Shown here in pieces: positions 22,084 through 31,187 of a stretch of 44,184 bases of DNA (within the stretch, counting starts at the first letter, position 1; every line of letters begins with the position of its first letter). Where the stretch lies: positions 1 through 44,184 of the forward strand of contig CABXUA010000008.1 in assembly GCA_902515355.1 (NCBI GenBank), given 5' to 3'. Source of the stretch: an uncultured Pelagibacteraceae bacterium. Its GTDB lineage: Bacteria; Pseudomonadota; Alphaproteobacteria; Pelagibacterales; Pelagibacteraceae. The notes under the pieces are model-generated. The model was not told the origin of the DNA and did no database searches. It saw nothing but the letters and a program-made list of their open reading frames with translations. Position numbers and translations under genes: made by a program.

Positions 22084-23900
22084 TGTGCGGAATTATAGGT
22101 ATAGCTAGCAATAAGTCAGTTTCTTCAAATATTATTAACTCATTAAAAAAACTTGAATATAGAGGATATGACTCTGCAGGTCTCGCTACATTAAAAAATA
22201 ATGTTATAAATGAGAAAAAATGTTCTGGTAGAGTCGAGCAACTTGAGAAAATTTTATTTAAAACTCCAGCAGAAGGAAGTCTAGGCATCGGTCACGTTCG
22301 ATGGGCAACTCATGGAATACCAAATGAGATAAATGCACATCCTCATTCAACAGAGGTTGTTTCAGTCGTACATAATGGAATTATTGAAAATTCAAGTGAT
22401 CTAAAAAGATCCTTAGAAAATAAAGGAAAAAAATTTAAATCACAAACTGATACTGAAGTTATTACACTTTTACTAGCAGAAGAATTAAAAAATAAAAAAC
22501 CATTAGAGGCTGTTCAAGATACACTAGTAAAACTTAAGGGAAGTTTCGCTCTTGGCATTATTTTTAAAAATTTTAACAATATTATTATTGGAGCTAGAAG
22601 AGGAAGTCCGTTAGCAGTTGGTTATTCAAAAAACGAGAATTATATTGGTTCAGACTCATACGCTCTTAAATCTATGACTAATAAAATATCTTACTTAGAA
22701 GATGGAGATGTTTGTATTTTAACCAAAGATAGTGTGGAATTTTATGACTCAAACAAGAAAAAAATTAATAAAAAGGTTTTAATTCTTTCAGAAGACAAAA
22801 ATATAGCCCAAAAAGGCGATTATAAAAACTTTATGTCCAAGGAAATTTTTGAGCAACCAATTACTGCTAAAAATTGCATAAATGAATATATAGATAAATC
22901 AAGAGACGAAATTAATTTCTATAATTTTCCTTTAAATCCTAAAACTGTCAACAAAGTTGTTCTTATAGGTTGTGGCACAGCATACCATTCATGCTTGGTT
23001 GCCAAGTATTGGTTCGAGGAATTTACGTCGCTATCAGTTGAGACAGATATAGCTTCAGAATTTAGATATAGGAGTATAAAATTTAGCAAAGATTGTTTGT
23101 ATTTATTTGTCTCCCAATCAGGTGAGACTGCCGATACTTCAGCTGCATTGGATTTGTGTAAAAAAAATAAAGTAAAAACATGTTCAATAGTAAACGTTGT
23201 TGAGAGTTCGATCGCAAGGAATGCTGACTGGGTTTTACCCATACATGCTGGACCAGAAATAGGGGTAGCTTCTACAAAAGCCTTTTTAGGACAAATGCTA
23301 TTACTTTACATGTTGTCTATAAAATTAGCAGATTTAAGAAATGAGATAGACAAGAAAGAATATCAAACAAAAATTTCTGACCTAAAAAAACTCCCTAATC
23401 TTTTAGAGAAATGTTTAAAATCTGAAGAAAAAATCCAGTTTGTTGCAAAAGATTTTTTAAATTCTAAAGGTTCAATGTTTTTAGGAAGAGGTTTTTCTTT
23501 TCCAATTGCTTTAGAAGGGGCTTTAAAACTAAAAGAATTATCTTATTTACACGCTGAAGGCTATCCAGCTGGTGAAATGAAACACGGTCCACTAGCTTTA
23601 ATAGAAGATGGTCTTCCAGTAATTGTAGTTGCACCAAATGATAAATACTTTCATAAAACTTTATCTAATATGCAAGAGGTAATTGCTAGAGGCGGTAAAA
23701 TTTTACTTATAACTAACAATAACGATAGCGTTATTAGTGAAAATGTTAGATTTACAATTAATTTACCATCTATCGAAAAATCTTTATCTCCATTTTTGAG
23801 CACGATACCTCTTCAACTACTTGCTTATCATGTTGCGTTACTGAAAAAATGTGACATAGATAAACCTAGAAATCTTGCCAAATCAGTAACTGTTGAATAA
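22083..23900 (+). CDS. glmS: Glutamine-fructose-6-phosphate aminotransferase (isomerising)
   Basis: First step of amino-sugar synthesis: fructose-6-phosphate and glutamine to glucosamine-6-phosphate. It begins MCGIIGIAS, so Cys-1 is the glutaminase nucleophile after Met removal; GHVRWATHG and HNGIIENSSDLK complete the glutaminase site. Two SIS sugar-isomerase domains follow, with VSQSGETADT and a C-terminal NLAKSVTVE ending that is diagnostic of GlmS. 605 residues is the normal length. It is directly coupled to the acetyltransferase upstream, so GlcN-6-P formation and GlcN-1-P acetylation are coexpressed. GlmM is not in this pair. No glmS ribozyme is seen. Confidence 0.97.
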   Translation: MCGIIGIASNKSVSSNIINSLKKLEYRGYDSAGLATLKNNVINEKKCSGRVEQLEKILFKTPAEGSLGIGHVRWATHGIPNEINAHPHSTEVVSVVHNGIIENSSDLKRSLENKGKKFKSQTDTEVITLLLAEELKNKKPLEAVQDTLVKLKGSFALGIIFKNFNNIIIGARRGSPLAVGYSKNENYIGSDSYALKSMTNKISYLEDGDVCILTKDSVEFYDSNKKKINKKVLILSEDKNIAQKGDYKNFMSKEIFEQPITAKNCINEYIDKSRDEINFYNFPLNPKTVNKVVLIGCGTAYHSCLVAKYWFEEFTSLSVETDIASEFRYRSIKFSKDCLYLFVSQSGETADTSAALDLCKKNKVKTCSIVNVVESSIARNADWVLPIHAGPEIGVASTKAFLGQMLLLYMLSIKLADLRNEIDKKEYQTKISDLKKLPNLLEKCLKSEEKIQFVAKDFLNSKGSMFLGRGFSFPIALEGALKLKELSYLHAEGYPAGEMKHGPLALIEDGLPVIVVAPNDKYFHKTLSNMQEVIARGGKILLITNNNDSVISENVRFTINLPSIEKSLSPFLSTIPLQLLAYHVALLKKCDIDKPRNLAKSVTVE

Positions 23901-23908
23901 AAGCTCAT

Positions 23909-23914
23909 TATAAT
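23909..23914 (+). promoter_or_regulatory. Possible -10 element upstream of the DAHP synthase gene
   Basis: A perfect TATAAT lies 9 bp after the glmS stop and 24 bp before the ATG of the DAHP synthase gene. No good -35 is seen at the proper spacing. Confidence 0.35.
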
Positions 23915-23938
23915 ATAAACATCACCCTAGGGTTGAAA

Positions 23939-25315
23939 ATGAAAAAATGGAATTTAAATAGTTGGAAAAATTATCCCGCAAAACATCTTCCGAAATATGA
24001 TGATGTTAAAGAGCTGGATATGGTTTTAGGAAAAATAAAGAAATATCCTCCTTTAGTTTTTGCTGGAGAATCAAGATCGCTAAAAAAATCTTTAGCTGAA
24101 GTAGTAGAGGGAAAAGCTTTTTTATTACAAGGTGGCGATTGTGCTGAAAGTTTTGCAGAATTTAATCCGGATAATATTAGAGATACTTTTAAGGCGATAT
24201 TACAAATGTCATTAGTTTTAACTCATTCGGCATCATTGCCTGTAGTAAAAGTTGGACGAATAGCTGGTCAATTTTCAAAACCAAGAAGTTCTCCCACAGA
24301 AAAAAAAGATGGCAAGGAATTGCCTAGTTATTTAGGAGACAATATTAACGGTATGGATTTTACTGAAAAAGCAAGAATCCCAGATGCTAAAAGATTGTTT
24401 AGAGCATATTCTCAGTCAGCATCAACATTAAATCTTATTAGGGCGTTTTCGCAGGGAGGATTTGCTGATTTGAGACAAGTTCATTTATGGAATTTAGGCT
24501 TTATAAATAAAAAAACTAAAGGGAAATATAAAGAGATAGAAGACAAAATAAGTGATGCCTTATCTTTTATGGAAGCCTGTGGAATTAATCCAGAAAACAA
24601 TAGAAGACTAAGAACTGTAAATTTTTATACCTCTCATGAAGCTCTTTTACTTCCTTTCGAAGAAGCTATGACAAGAATAGATTCTACCACTGGAGAATAT
24701 CACGATACTTCCGCTCACTTTGTTTGGATTGGAGACAGGACGAGACAACCAGATGGTGCTCATATTGAATTTTGTAGAGGCATTAAAAATCCTTTAGGAT
24801 TGAAATGTGGTCCCACTTTGAAACCAGATGAGTTAATTAAGCTATGTAACATTCTTAATCCAGAGAATGAACCTGGTAGATTAACTTTAATATCTAGGTT
24901 TGGAGCAAATAATGTAGAAAAATATTTACCAAAACTGATTAAAACAATTAAAAAAGAGGGATTAAAAGTTATTTGGTCCTGTGATCCTATGCACGGAAAC
25001 ACAATTAAGGCAGCTAGTGGATTAAAAACAAGACCTTTTGATAACGTTCTTAAAGAGGTCAAAAATGTATTTGGAATTCATCAATCAGAAGGAAGTTATG
25101 CTGGAGGACTTCATGTAGAAATGACCGGTCAAGATGTGACAGAATGTACTGGTGGTGCTCAAAAAATTTCTGAAAAAGAGCTATCAAATAGATATAGAAC
25201 GCATTGCGATCCAAGACTAAACGCAAGTCAGGCCTTAGAACTTGCTTTTCTAATTTCTGACGAAATTAAGAAAAATTCAACATATTCAAAAAATATTATT
25301 CAAGCAGCGTCTTAA
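23939..25315 (+). CDS. 3-deoxy-7-phosphoheptulonate synthase, class II (plant type)
   Basis: Makes DAHP from phosphoenolpyruvate and erythrose-4-phosphate, the entry to the shikimate pathway. Class II features are QGGDCAESFAEF near residue 68, KVGRIAGQFSKPRS, TSHEALLLPFEEA, VWIGDRTRQPDGAH and SCDPMHGN. 458 residues is the usual length. I start at the ATG at 23939, with AGGG (23929-23932) 6 bases before it; a TTG two codons upstream is the alternative. A -10-like element in the 30 bp spacer suggests its own promoter. Class II enzymes are typical of alphaproteobacteria and plants. Confidence 0.95.
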   Translation: MKKWNLNSWKNYPAKHLPKYDDVKELDMVLGKIKKYPPLVFAGESRSLKKSLAEVVEGKAFLLQGGDCAESFAEFNPDNIRDTFKAILQMSLVLTHSASLPVVKVGRIAGQFSKPRSSPTEKKDGKELPSYLGDNINGMDFTEKARIPDAKRLFRAYSQSASTLNLIRAFSQGGFADLRQVHLWNLGFINKKTKGKYKEIEDKISDALSFMEACGINPENNRRLRTVNFYTSHEALLLPFEEAMTRIDSTTGEYHDTSAHFVWIGDRTRQPDGAHIEFCRGIKNPLGLKCGPTLKPDELIKLCNILNPENEPGRLTLISRFGANNVEKYLPKLIKTIKKEGLKVIWSCDPMHGNTIKAASGLKTRPFDNVLKEVKNVFGIHQSEGSYAGGLHVEMTGQDVTECTGGAQKISEKELSNRYRTHCDPRLNASQALELAFLISDEIKKNSTYSKNIIQAAS

Positions 25316-25337
25316 TAATTATTATATAATTATTAAG
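25311..25337. terminator. Perfect 11 bp AT-rich inverted repeat at the end of the DAHP synthase gene
   Basis: CTTAATAATTA, loop TTATA, TAATTATTAAG. The first arm includes the stop codon. An 11 bp perfect stem is long for chance even here. It could end or slow transcription, protect a 3' end or bind a protein. No T-run follows, so the terminator call is tentative. Confidence 0.4.
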
Positions 25338-25342
25338 AAAGA

Positions 25343-25356
25343 ATCCTGAAAAGGAT
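25343..25356 (+). other. Small GAAA-loop hairpin in the nadE leader
   Basis: ATCCT-GAAA-AGGAT folds to a 5 bp stem closed by a GNRA tetraloop, directly before the ribosome-binding site AGAGGGAG (25357-25364). It may shape access to that site. Confidence 0.35.
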
Positions 25357-25374
25357 AGAGGGAGTTTATTAATT

Positions 25375-26121
25375 ATGGATGTAAAAAAAAGAACAGAAAT
25401 TATAATTAAGTGGATAGATGATTATTGTAAATCTATGCCATCTACTCCAAAGGCTTTAGTCGTTGGAATATCGGGAGGTATAGACTCTTCAGTAGTAAGT
25501 ACCTTAAGCGCAATGACTGGCAGAAAAACTATTGTTATAAGCATGCCTATTAAACAAATTAAGTCTCAACATGATTTAAGTTTGATGCATGGAAAATGGC
25601 TATCCTCTAAATTTAAAAATGTTGATTATAATTTAATAGAATTAGAAAATTTATTTAATACTTTTAAAGAAACATTAAATAAATTTGATAACGAACATGG
25701 GCTAGCAAATTCAAGAGCTCGCCTAAGAATGTCAACATTATATCAAGCAGCTGCTGCTAATACAGGCATAGTAGTTGGAACAGGAAATAAAGTTGAAGAT
25801 TTTGGAGTAGGTTTCTACACAAAATATGGTGATGGTGGCGTAGACATTTCTCCTATAGCCGATTGTACTAAAACTCAAGTATGGGAAATAGGTAAATATC
25901 TTGGTATATCAAAAGAAATTATAAATGCAGAACCAACAGATGGTTTATGGGATGATGGTAGATCAGATGTGAAACAACTTGGCATGTCTTACCAAGACTT
26001 AGAAAAAGCTATGCAAAATGATAAAGATCCAAATTATGAAAAATATTTGAGTATAAGAAAAAAAAATCTTCATAAAATGGAACCTATACCTGTATGTAAA
26101 TTTAATAATGACAAATCTTAA
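25375..26121 (+). CDS. nadE: NAD+ synthetase, ammonia-dependent
   Basis: Amidates nicotinic acid adenine dinucleotide to NAD+ using ATP and ammonia. The PP-loop VVGISGGIDSS lies near residues 29-39, and ANSRARLRMSTLYQ, GTGNKVEDFGVGFYTKYGDG and EPTDGLWDDGRSD are typical NadE blocks. At 248 residues it lacks the N-terminal glutaminase domain, so it should use free ammonia. It starts at an ATG 10 bases after AGAGGGAG, the clearest ribosome site in the window. Its 3' end overlaps cysS by 14 bp. Confidence 0.95.
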   Translation: MDVKKRTEIIIKWIDDYCKSMPSTPKALVVGISGGIDSSVVSTLSAMTGRKTIVISMPIKQIKSQHDLSLMHGKWLSSKFKNVDYNLIELENLFNTFKETLNKFDNEHGLANSRARLRMSTLYQAAAANTGIVVGTGNKVEDFGVGFYTKYGDGGVDISPIADCTKTQVWEIGKYLGISKEIINAEPTDGLWDDGRSDVKQLGMSYQDLEKAMQNDKDPNYEKYLSIRKKNLHKMEPIPVCKFNNDKS

Positions 26122-27463
26122 AATATCTAACACTTTAACTCGAACAAAAGAATTATTTAAACCTATAGATAGCAAAAATATTACAATGTATGCTTGCGGT
26201 CCCACGGTTTACGATAGTCCTCACGTAGGCAATGCTCGTTCTTTAGTTATTTTTGATTTGTTGTTTAGAGTGTTAAAAAAATTATATGGAGAAAAAAATG
26301 TTACCTATGTTAGAAATATAACAGATATCGATGATAAAATTATAGATATTGCTAAAGAAAAAAAATTGCAAATTGATCAAGTAACTACAAATATAACAAA
26401 AGAATTTCATTTAGCTTGCAATCTTCTTAATTGTTTAAAACCTACTTTTGAACCTAAAGCTACAGAACATGTTAATGAAATGATTAAAATGACTGAGTCG
26501 TTAATTAAAAAAGGTTTTGCCTACGTAAATGAGGACCATGTTTATTTTGCAATTTCTACTTACAAAAATTATGGAAAACTCTCAAACAAAAAGCCAAATG
26601 ACCTAAAAGCCGGTAAAAGAGTTGAAATTTCTAATCTAAAAAAAAATCCTTTAGACTTCGTGCTTTGGAAACCTTCAGAAGAAAATGATCCTGGATGGAA
26701 TTCTCCATGGGGACGTGGACGTCCAGGTTGGCACCTTGAATGCTCAGTGATGAGTGAAAAATATTTGGGGAAAATATTTGACATTCATGGAGGAGGGTTA
26801 GACCTTATATTTCCTCACCATGAAAATGAGATAGCGCAAACTTGTTGTAATAATTCTAATGAAAAAATGGCAAACTATTGGGTGCACAATGGTTTTTTAA
26901 ATATGGGAAAAGAAAAAATGTCTAAATCCTTAGGAAACATAATTAGCATAAATAGTGCTATAGAAGAATATAACGGCCAAGTGGTAAGACTAGCTCTTTT
27001 AAGTTCACATTATAGGCAACCTTTAGATTGGAACAAGGATCTATTAGAGCAACAAAAAAAAACTCTTAATAAATGGTATTCATTATATCAAGATCAAATT
27101 TATCTAGAAAAATCTAATGACTGCTTTGATTATTTATTAGATGATCTAAATACTCCAGGTTATATATCAAAGTTACATGAGCTTTATAATGACGCATCAA
27201 AAGGCGATGAAAATAAAAAAAATTCTTTCAATAATGCCTGTCGTTTAATTGGCATTTTTAATGAGAACGAAATTAAATGGAATAAATATAAGAAAAAATC
27301 AGTAAAACTTACTGAAAAATCTATAATGGTTAAAATTAATGAGCGATTAGTTGCTAGAGAGAAAGGAGATTTTGAATTAGCTGATAAAATAAGAAATGAA
27401 CTAGATCAAGAAGGTGTATTGATTGAGGATAAAAAAAATAAAACAGAGTGGAAATACAAATGA
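26108..27463 (+). CDS. cysS: Cysteinyl-tRNA synthetase
   Basis: Class I aminoacyl-tRNA synthetase. YACGPTVYDSPHVGNARS holds the first zinc cysteine and the HIGH-type motif (HVGN); WHLECSVMS, GGGLDLIFPHHENEIAQ complete the zinc site; KEKMSKSLGN is the KMSKS loop. 451 residues is normal. It overlaps nadE by 14 bp at the start and cimA by 4 bp (ATGA) at the end, so the four genes nadE-cysS-cimA-trmJ read as one transcription unit. Confidence 0.97.
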   Translation: MTNLKISNTLTRTKELFKPIDSKNITMYACGPTVYDSPHVGNARSLVIFDLLFRVLKKLYGEKNVTYVRNITDIDDKIIDIAKEKKLQIDQVTTNITKEFHLACNLLNCLKPTFEPKATEHVNEMIKMTESLIKKGFAYVNEDHVYFAISTYKNYGKLSNKKPNDLKAGKRVEISNLKKNPLDFVLWKPSEENDPGWNSPWGRGRPGWHLECSVMSEKYLGKIFDIHGGGLDLIFPHHENEIAQTCCNNSNEKMANYWVHNGFLNMGKEKMSKSLGNIISINSAIEEYNGQVVRLALLSSHYRQPLDWNKDLLEQQKKTLNKWYSLYQDQIYLEKSNDCFDYLLDDLNTPGYISKLHELYNDASKGDENKKNSFNNACRLIGIFNENEIKWNKYKKKSVKLTEKSIMVKINERLVAREKGDFELADKIRNELDQEGVLIEDKKNKTEWKYK

Positions 27464-29064
27464 GTAAAGATAAATTATACATTTTTGATACTACACTTAG
27501 AGATGGAGCTCAAACTGAGGGTGTAGACTTCTCTATTGATGATAAAAATAAGATAGCAAAAATACTCTCAAATATAGGTGTCGATTACATTGAGGGTGGT
27601 TGGCCTGGTGCTAACCCTATTGACACAGAATTTTTTAACAAATCACCAAAATTTAATAATAGTATCTTTACTGCTTTTGGAATGACGAAAAAAAGTGGGA
27701 GAAGTGCTGAAAATGATCCAGGCTTGTCATCTCTATTAAATGCTAATTCACAAGCAGTTTGTGTAGTCGGAAAATCGTGGGACTTCCATGTCAAGATAGC
27801 CTTAGGTATCAAAAACCAAGAAAACTTAGAAAATATAAGAGAGACAGCGAAACATTTTGTAAAAAACAAAAAAGAATTTCTATTTGATGCGGAACATTTT
27901 TTTGACGGATTTAAAAATAATCCTCAATATGCAGTAGACTGCTTAAAACAAGCTTATGATGAAGGTGCTAGATGGGTTGTATTATGTGATACTAACGGTG
28001 GAACACTTCCACACGAAGTTAGCGAAATAGTCAGCAAGGTAACAAAAATAATACCAGGTAAAAATATAGGCATTCATGCACATAATGACACTGAAAATGC
28101 TGTCGCGAATTCTTTAGCAGCTGTTCTTGCTGGAGCCAGACAAATCCAAGGTACTATAAATGGTTTAGGCGAAAGATGCGGTAATGCAAACCTATCTTCG
28201 ATTATTCCGACTTTATTTTTGAAAAAAACATTTAATGAAAAATTTGATCTTAATATTAAAAAAGAAAATTTATCAACGCTTACTGAGTGTTCTAGATTTT
28301 TAGACGAGATATTAAACAAAAAACCAAATAAAAATATGGCCTATGTAGGAGCGTCAGCTTTTTCACATAAAGGCGGTTTACATGTATCAGCAGTTAAAAA
28401 AGATCCTAGAACTTATGAGCATATTGATCCTAAATTAGTAGGAAACCATAGAAACATAATTGTTTCGAATCAATCAGGAAGATCAAATATTTTATCCAGA
28501 TTAGAAAATTATGGAGTTAAAATAGACTCTAAAGATCCTAAAGTGCAAAAAATTCTTGACGAAGTAAAAGGAAGAGAGTTTAGCGGGTATTCTTACGATG
28601 GTGCAGATGCATCTTTTGAGTTACTTGCAAACAAACTTTTGGGCAAACTCCCTGAATATCTAAAAGTAAAAAATTATAATGTTAATGTTAAAAAATCAGT
28701 CTCAATCGAAACTACTGCTGAGGTTACTTTTATAATTGATGGCAAGGAAATAAAGTGTTCTGGATCTGGAAATGGACCAGTAAATGCTCTAGACAATGCA
28801 ATAAGATCCAATTTTAAAAGAGTTGAGAAATATCATAAATATTTTTCTGATCTAAAACTTTTAGACTACAAAGTAAGAATATTAAACACTGGAACAGGCG
28901 CAACCACTCGTGTTCTTATTGAGAGCTCAGATAATTCTGGTAAAAGTTGGTTTACCATAGGCGTATCTCAAAATATTATAGAAGCTTCATTCAAAGCTCT
29001 CATTGACAGTTTAGAGTATAAACTCTTTAAAGAGAAAGCCCCAGCTAATATAAATGAAAAATAA
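27460..29064 (+). CDS. cimA: (R)-citramalate synthase
   Basis: Joins pyruvate and acetyl-CoA to citramalate, giving 2-oxobutyrate for isoleucine without threonine deaminase. DRE-TIM barrel: DTTLRDGAQTEGVDFS at the start (R13, D14), VDYIEGGWPGANP, LCDTNGGTLPHEV and GIHAHNDTENAVANS with the metal histidines, plus LNGLGERCGNAN-type region (reads INGLGERCGNAN). The length of 534 residues, the GGWPG pattern and the C-terminal regulatory domain fit CimA better than isopropylmalate or homocitrate synthase. I start at the ATG at 27460, overlapping the cysS stop by 4 bp; the frame is open to a GTG at 27448. Confidence 0.9.
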   Translation: MSKDKLYIFDTTLRDGAQTEGVDFSIDDKNKIAKILSNIGVDYIEGGWPGANPIDTEFFNKSPKFNNSIFTAFGMTKKSGRSAENDPGLSSLLNANSQAVCVVGKSWDFHVKIALGIKNQENLENIRETAKHFVKNKKEFLFDAEHFFDGFKNNPQYAVDCLKQAYDEGARWVVLCDTNGGTLPHEVSEIVSKVTKIIPGKNIGIHAHNDTENAVANSLAAVLAGARQIQGTINGLGERCGNANLSSIIPTLFLKKTFNEKFDLNIKKENLSTLTECSRFLDEILNKKPNKNMAYVGASAFSHKGGLHVSAVKKDPRTYEHIDPKLVGNHRNIIVSNQSGRSNILSRLENYGVKIDSKDPKVQKILDEVKGREFSGYSYDGADASFELLANKLLGKLPEYLKVKNYNVNVKKSVSIETTAEVTFIIDGKEIKCSGSGNGPVNALDNAIRSNFKRVEKYHKYFSDLKLLDYKVRILNTGTGATTRVLIESSDNSGKSWFTIGVSQNIIEASFKALIDSLEYKLFKEKAPANINEK

Positions 29065-29779
29065 ATTTGGTTTTATACTTATAAGGCCTCAGTTAGGGCA
29101 AAATATAGGTTCCTGTGCCAGAGTAATTAAAAATTTTGGTTTTTCAAAATTAAGCATAGTAAATCCAAGGGACGGATGGCCAAATTATAAAGCTCGAATG
29201 ACTTCGGTAGGAGCTTTTGATATGCTAAAAAAAGTTAAAGTCTACAACAACACCCTAGAGTCTATAAAAAAATACGATCTTGTTCTCTCGGCAACAGCAA
29301 GAAAAAGAGATATCAATAAAAAACACATTTCAATTGCTAATTTTACAAAATTAATTGAAACAAAAAAAGGATTAAACATTGGAATAATGTTTGGTCCAGA
29401 AGCTTCAGGCCTTTCAAACGAAGATCTATCCTATTCAAATTCAATAATTCAAATACCGACATCAAAGAAATTTAGTTCGATGAATCTTTCTCATTCAATG
29501 ACAGTGATATGTTATGAAATATTTAAAACGTTAAACAAGAGTAAATTTAAAAAAGATGTTAAATCTCTTAAAATTATTTCAAAAAAGAATATTTCAAAAT
29601 TTCTCAGTCATTTAATTAATCTTTTAAACAATAAAAATTTTTTTAAACCTAAAGAAAAAAGAGAGGCGATGTTATTAAATATTAATAATCTCTTTTATCG
29701 ATGTGAACTTAGCAACAAAGAATTAAGGATTTTAGCCAGTATTGTAAGCAACTTAAGTAAAAAAAACTTCAAAGCATAA
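29054..29779 (+). CDS. trmJ: tRNA 2'-O-methyltransferase, TrmJ type (SpoU family)
   Basis: 241-residue SPOUT enzyme. ILIRPQLGQNIGSCARVIKN is motif 1, with the conserved Asn and Arg; MFGPEASGLSNEDL is motif 2; and SSMNLSHSMTVICYE is motif 3, forming the knotted SAM site. FSKLSIVNPRDGWPN and the C-terminal helical extension fit TrmJ, which methylates residue 32 of some tRNAs, rather than TrmL or TrmH. It overlaps the cimA end by 11 bp. A strong rpsD promoter begins right at its stop codon. Confidence 0.87.
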   Translation: MKNKFGFILIRPQLGQNIGSCARVIKNFGFSKLSIVNPRDGWPNYKARMTSVGAFDMLKKVKVYNNTLESIKKYDLVLSATARKRDINKKHISIANFTKLIETKKGLNIGIMFGPEASGLSNEDLSYSNSIIQIPTSKKFSSMNLSHSMTVICYEIFKTLNKSKFKKDVKSLKIISKKNISKFLSHLINLLNNKNFFKPKEKREAMLLNINNLFYRCELSNKELRILASIVSNLSKKNFKA

Positions 29780-29807
29780 TTGACAATTACCCTACAAAGA
29801 CTATAAA
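29780..29807 (+). promoter_or_regulatory. rpsD promoter, near-consensus sigma-70
   Basis: A perfect TTGACA, a 16 bp spacer and TATAAA. The start point would be near 29814, leaving a leader of about 8 bases before the rpsD ATG at 29822, too short for a normal ribosome site. This is the best promoter match in the window. Confidence 0.7.
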
Positions 29808-29821
29808 CAATTTCAATAAAT

Positions 29822-30439
29822 ATGACAAAACGACTTAAATCGAAACACAAAGTAGACAGAAGATTAAAAGTTAATCTTTGGGGTAGACCCAAAAGCCCAT
29901 TTAATAGTAGAGCTTATCCTCCGGGCCAACATGGGCAAACAAGAAAAGGAAAACCAACAGATTACGGAATACAATTAAATGCAAAACAAAAGCTTAAATC
30001 TTATTATGGAAACATAAATGAAAGACAGTTTAGAAACATCTATAGAAAAGCCCTTGCAAAGCGAGGAGATACAACAGAAAATTTAATTGCGATTTTAGAA
30101 AGTAGACTTGATACTATAGTGTATAGAAGCAAGTTCGCGCCTACAGTTTTTTCAGCCAGACAACTTATTAATCATGGACATATAAGAGTTAATAAAAAAA
30201 AAGTTAATGTTTCTAGCTATCTGGTTAAAGAGGCAGATGTTATTGAAGTTAAAGAAAATTCAAAGAAACTTAATGTAATAGAAGTTTCTATTTCAAATAA
30301 AGAAAGAGACATTCCTGACTACATCCAACCTGATGATAAAAAAAAATCTGTTAAATTTATCCGAGTACCAAAATTTGAGGAAGTCCCATATCCCGTTATT
30401 ATGGAACCTAGTTTAGTAATTGAGTATTATTCAAGATAA
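29822..30439 (+). CDS. rpsD: 30S ribosomal protein S4
   Basis: Primary 16S rRNA-binding protein and assembly nucleator. 205 residues beginning [44 protein letters not shown] and the S4 RNA-binding domain [30 protein letters not shown] are intact, and the C-terminus ends [18 protein letters not shown]. The N-terminus lacks the zinc cysteines, so it is the C-minus form. It stands alone with its own near-consensus promoter, outside the rpoA operon. Confidence 0.98.
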   Translation: MTKRLKSKHKVDRRLKVNLWGRPKSPFNSRAYPPGQHGQTRKGKPTDYGIQLNAKQKLKSYYGNINERQFRNIYRKALAKRGDTTENLIAILESRLDTIVYRSKFAPTVFSARQLINHGHIRVNKKKVNVSSYLVKEADVIEVKENSKKLNVIEVSISNKERDIPDYIQPDDKKKSVKFIRVPKFEEVPYPVIMEPSLVIEYYSR

Positions 30440-30441
30440 TA

Positions 30442-31185
30442 TTGAATTTTTTTAGTTTATATAAAAGAAATTTTTTATACCTCATAAAAAAAAAAATTAA
30501 TATTGATAACGAAATTAATTTAAAAAAAAAGTCATTAGAAAATTTATTTAGCTATTATGGAACTGACAAAGCTAATCTATGGGGAAAAGGCAAAACTAAA
30601 GGTCACGGTTATTCTAAATATTACGAGAAACACTTATTTCAACTTAAAGAAAAATCAATTAATTTATTAGAAATAGGGTCCTATTCAGGATCATCAGCTG
30701 CGAGTTTTGCAAAATATTTTACCCAAGCAAATATATTTTGCATAGATATTAATATCTCAAATTTTAAATTTTACTCAAAAAGAATAGATGTTTTTGGTAT
30801 GGATGTGTCAAATTATAAATCGATTTTAAATTTTTATAAAAAAATAAACTTAACAAAAGAAGAAAGTTTTTTTGATATTATAATTGATGATGGTTCTCAT
30901 AAACTTAGCGATATATTGTTTACATTAAATAATTTTTTTCAAAATTTAAATAAAGGAGGATTTTATATTATAGAAGATTTTAAATTTCCTAATTATTTTA
31001 AACATTTAAACGACACCGATGAAATTATGATAGACGAATTAATTGAAAAAATTGAGAATAAAAAAGATTTTCACTCAAATATAATTAGCAAAGAGGTGTT
31101 AAGAAGTTTAAAAAATAATACTAAAATAAATTGTTATAAAGGTAATTCTGGTTACTCAGATATAGTTTTTATTCAAAAAACATAA
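30442..31185 (+). CDS. Class I SAM-dependent methyltransferase, MycE/TylF-like
   Basis: 247 residues. The SAM motif I is LLEIGSYSGSSAASF near residues 75-89; FCIDIN follows as the acidic end of strand 2; IIIDDGSHKLSD (D149, D150) and GGFYIIEDF (E178, D179) would form the metal site of macrocin/mycinamicin-type sugar O-methyltransferases. YYGTDKANLWGKGKTKGHGY upstream is also a family block. It starts at TTG 2 bp after the rpsD stop; no ATG lies before the conserved region, and no clear ribosome site is visible. It is more lysine- and AT-rich than its neighbours. A role in methylating a surface sugar is plausible. It sits between core genes and may be a later arrival. Confidence 0.72.
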   Translation: MNFFSLYKRNFLYLIKKKINIDNEINLKKKSLENLFSYYGTDKANLWGKGKTKGHGYSKYYEKHLFQLKEKSINLLEIGSYSGSSAASFAKYFTQANIFCIDINISNFKFYSKRIDVFGMDVSNYKSILNFYKKINLTKEESFFDIIIDDGSHKLSDILFTLNNFFQNLNKGGFYIIEDFKFPNYFKHLNDTDEIMIDELIEKIENKKDFHSNIISKEVLRSLKNNTKINCYKGNSGYSDIVFIQKT

Positions 31186-31187
31186 TA

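Noticed and set aside
22021-22090. glmS ribozyme or leader element before glmS
   Set aside because: glmS starts one base inside the upstream gene; there is no leader that could hold such an RNA.
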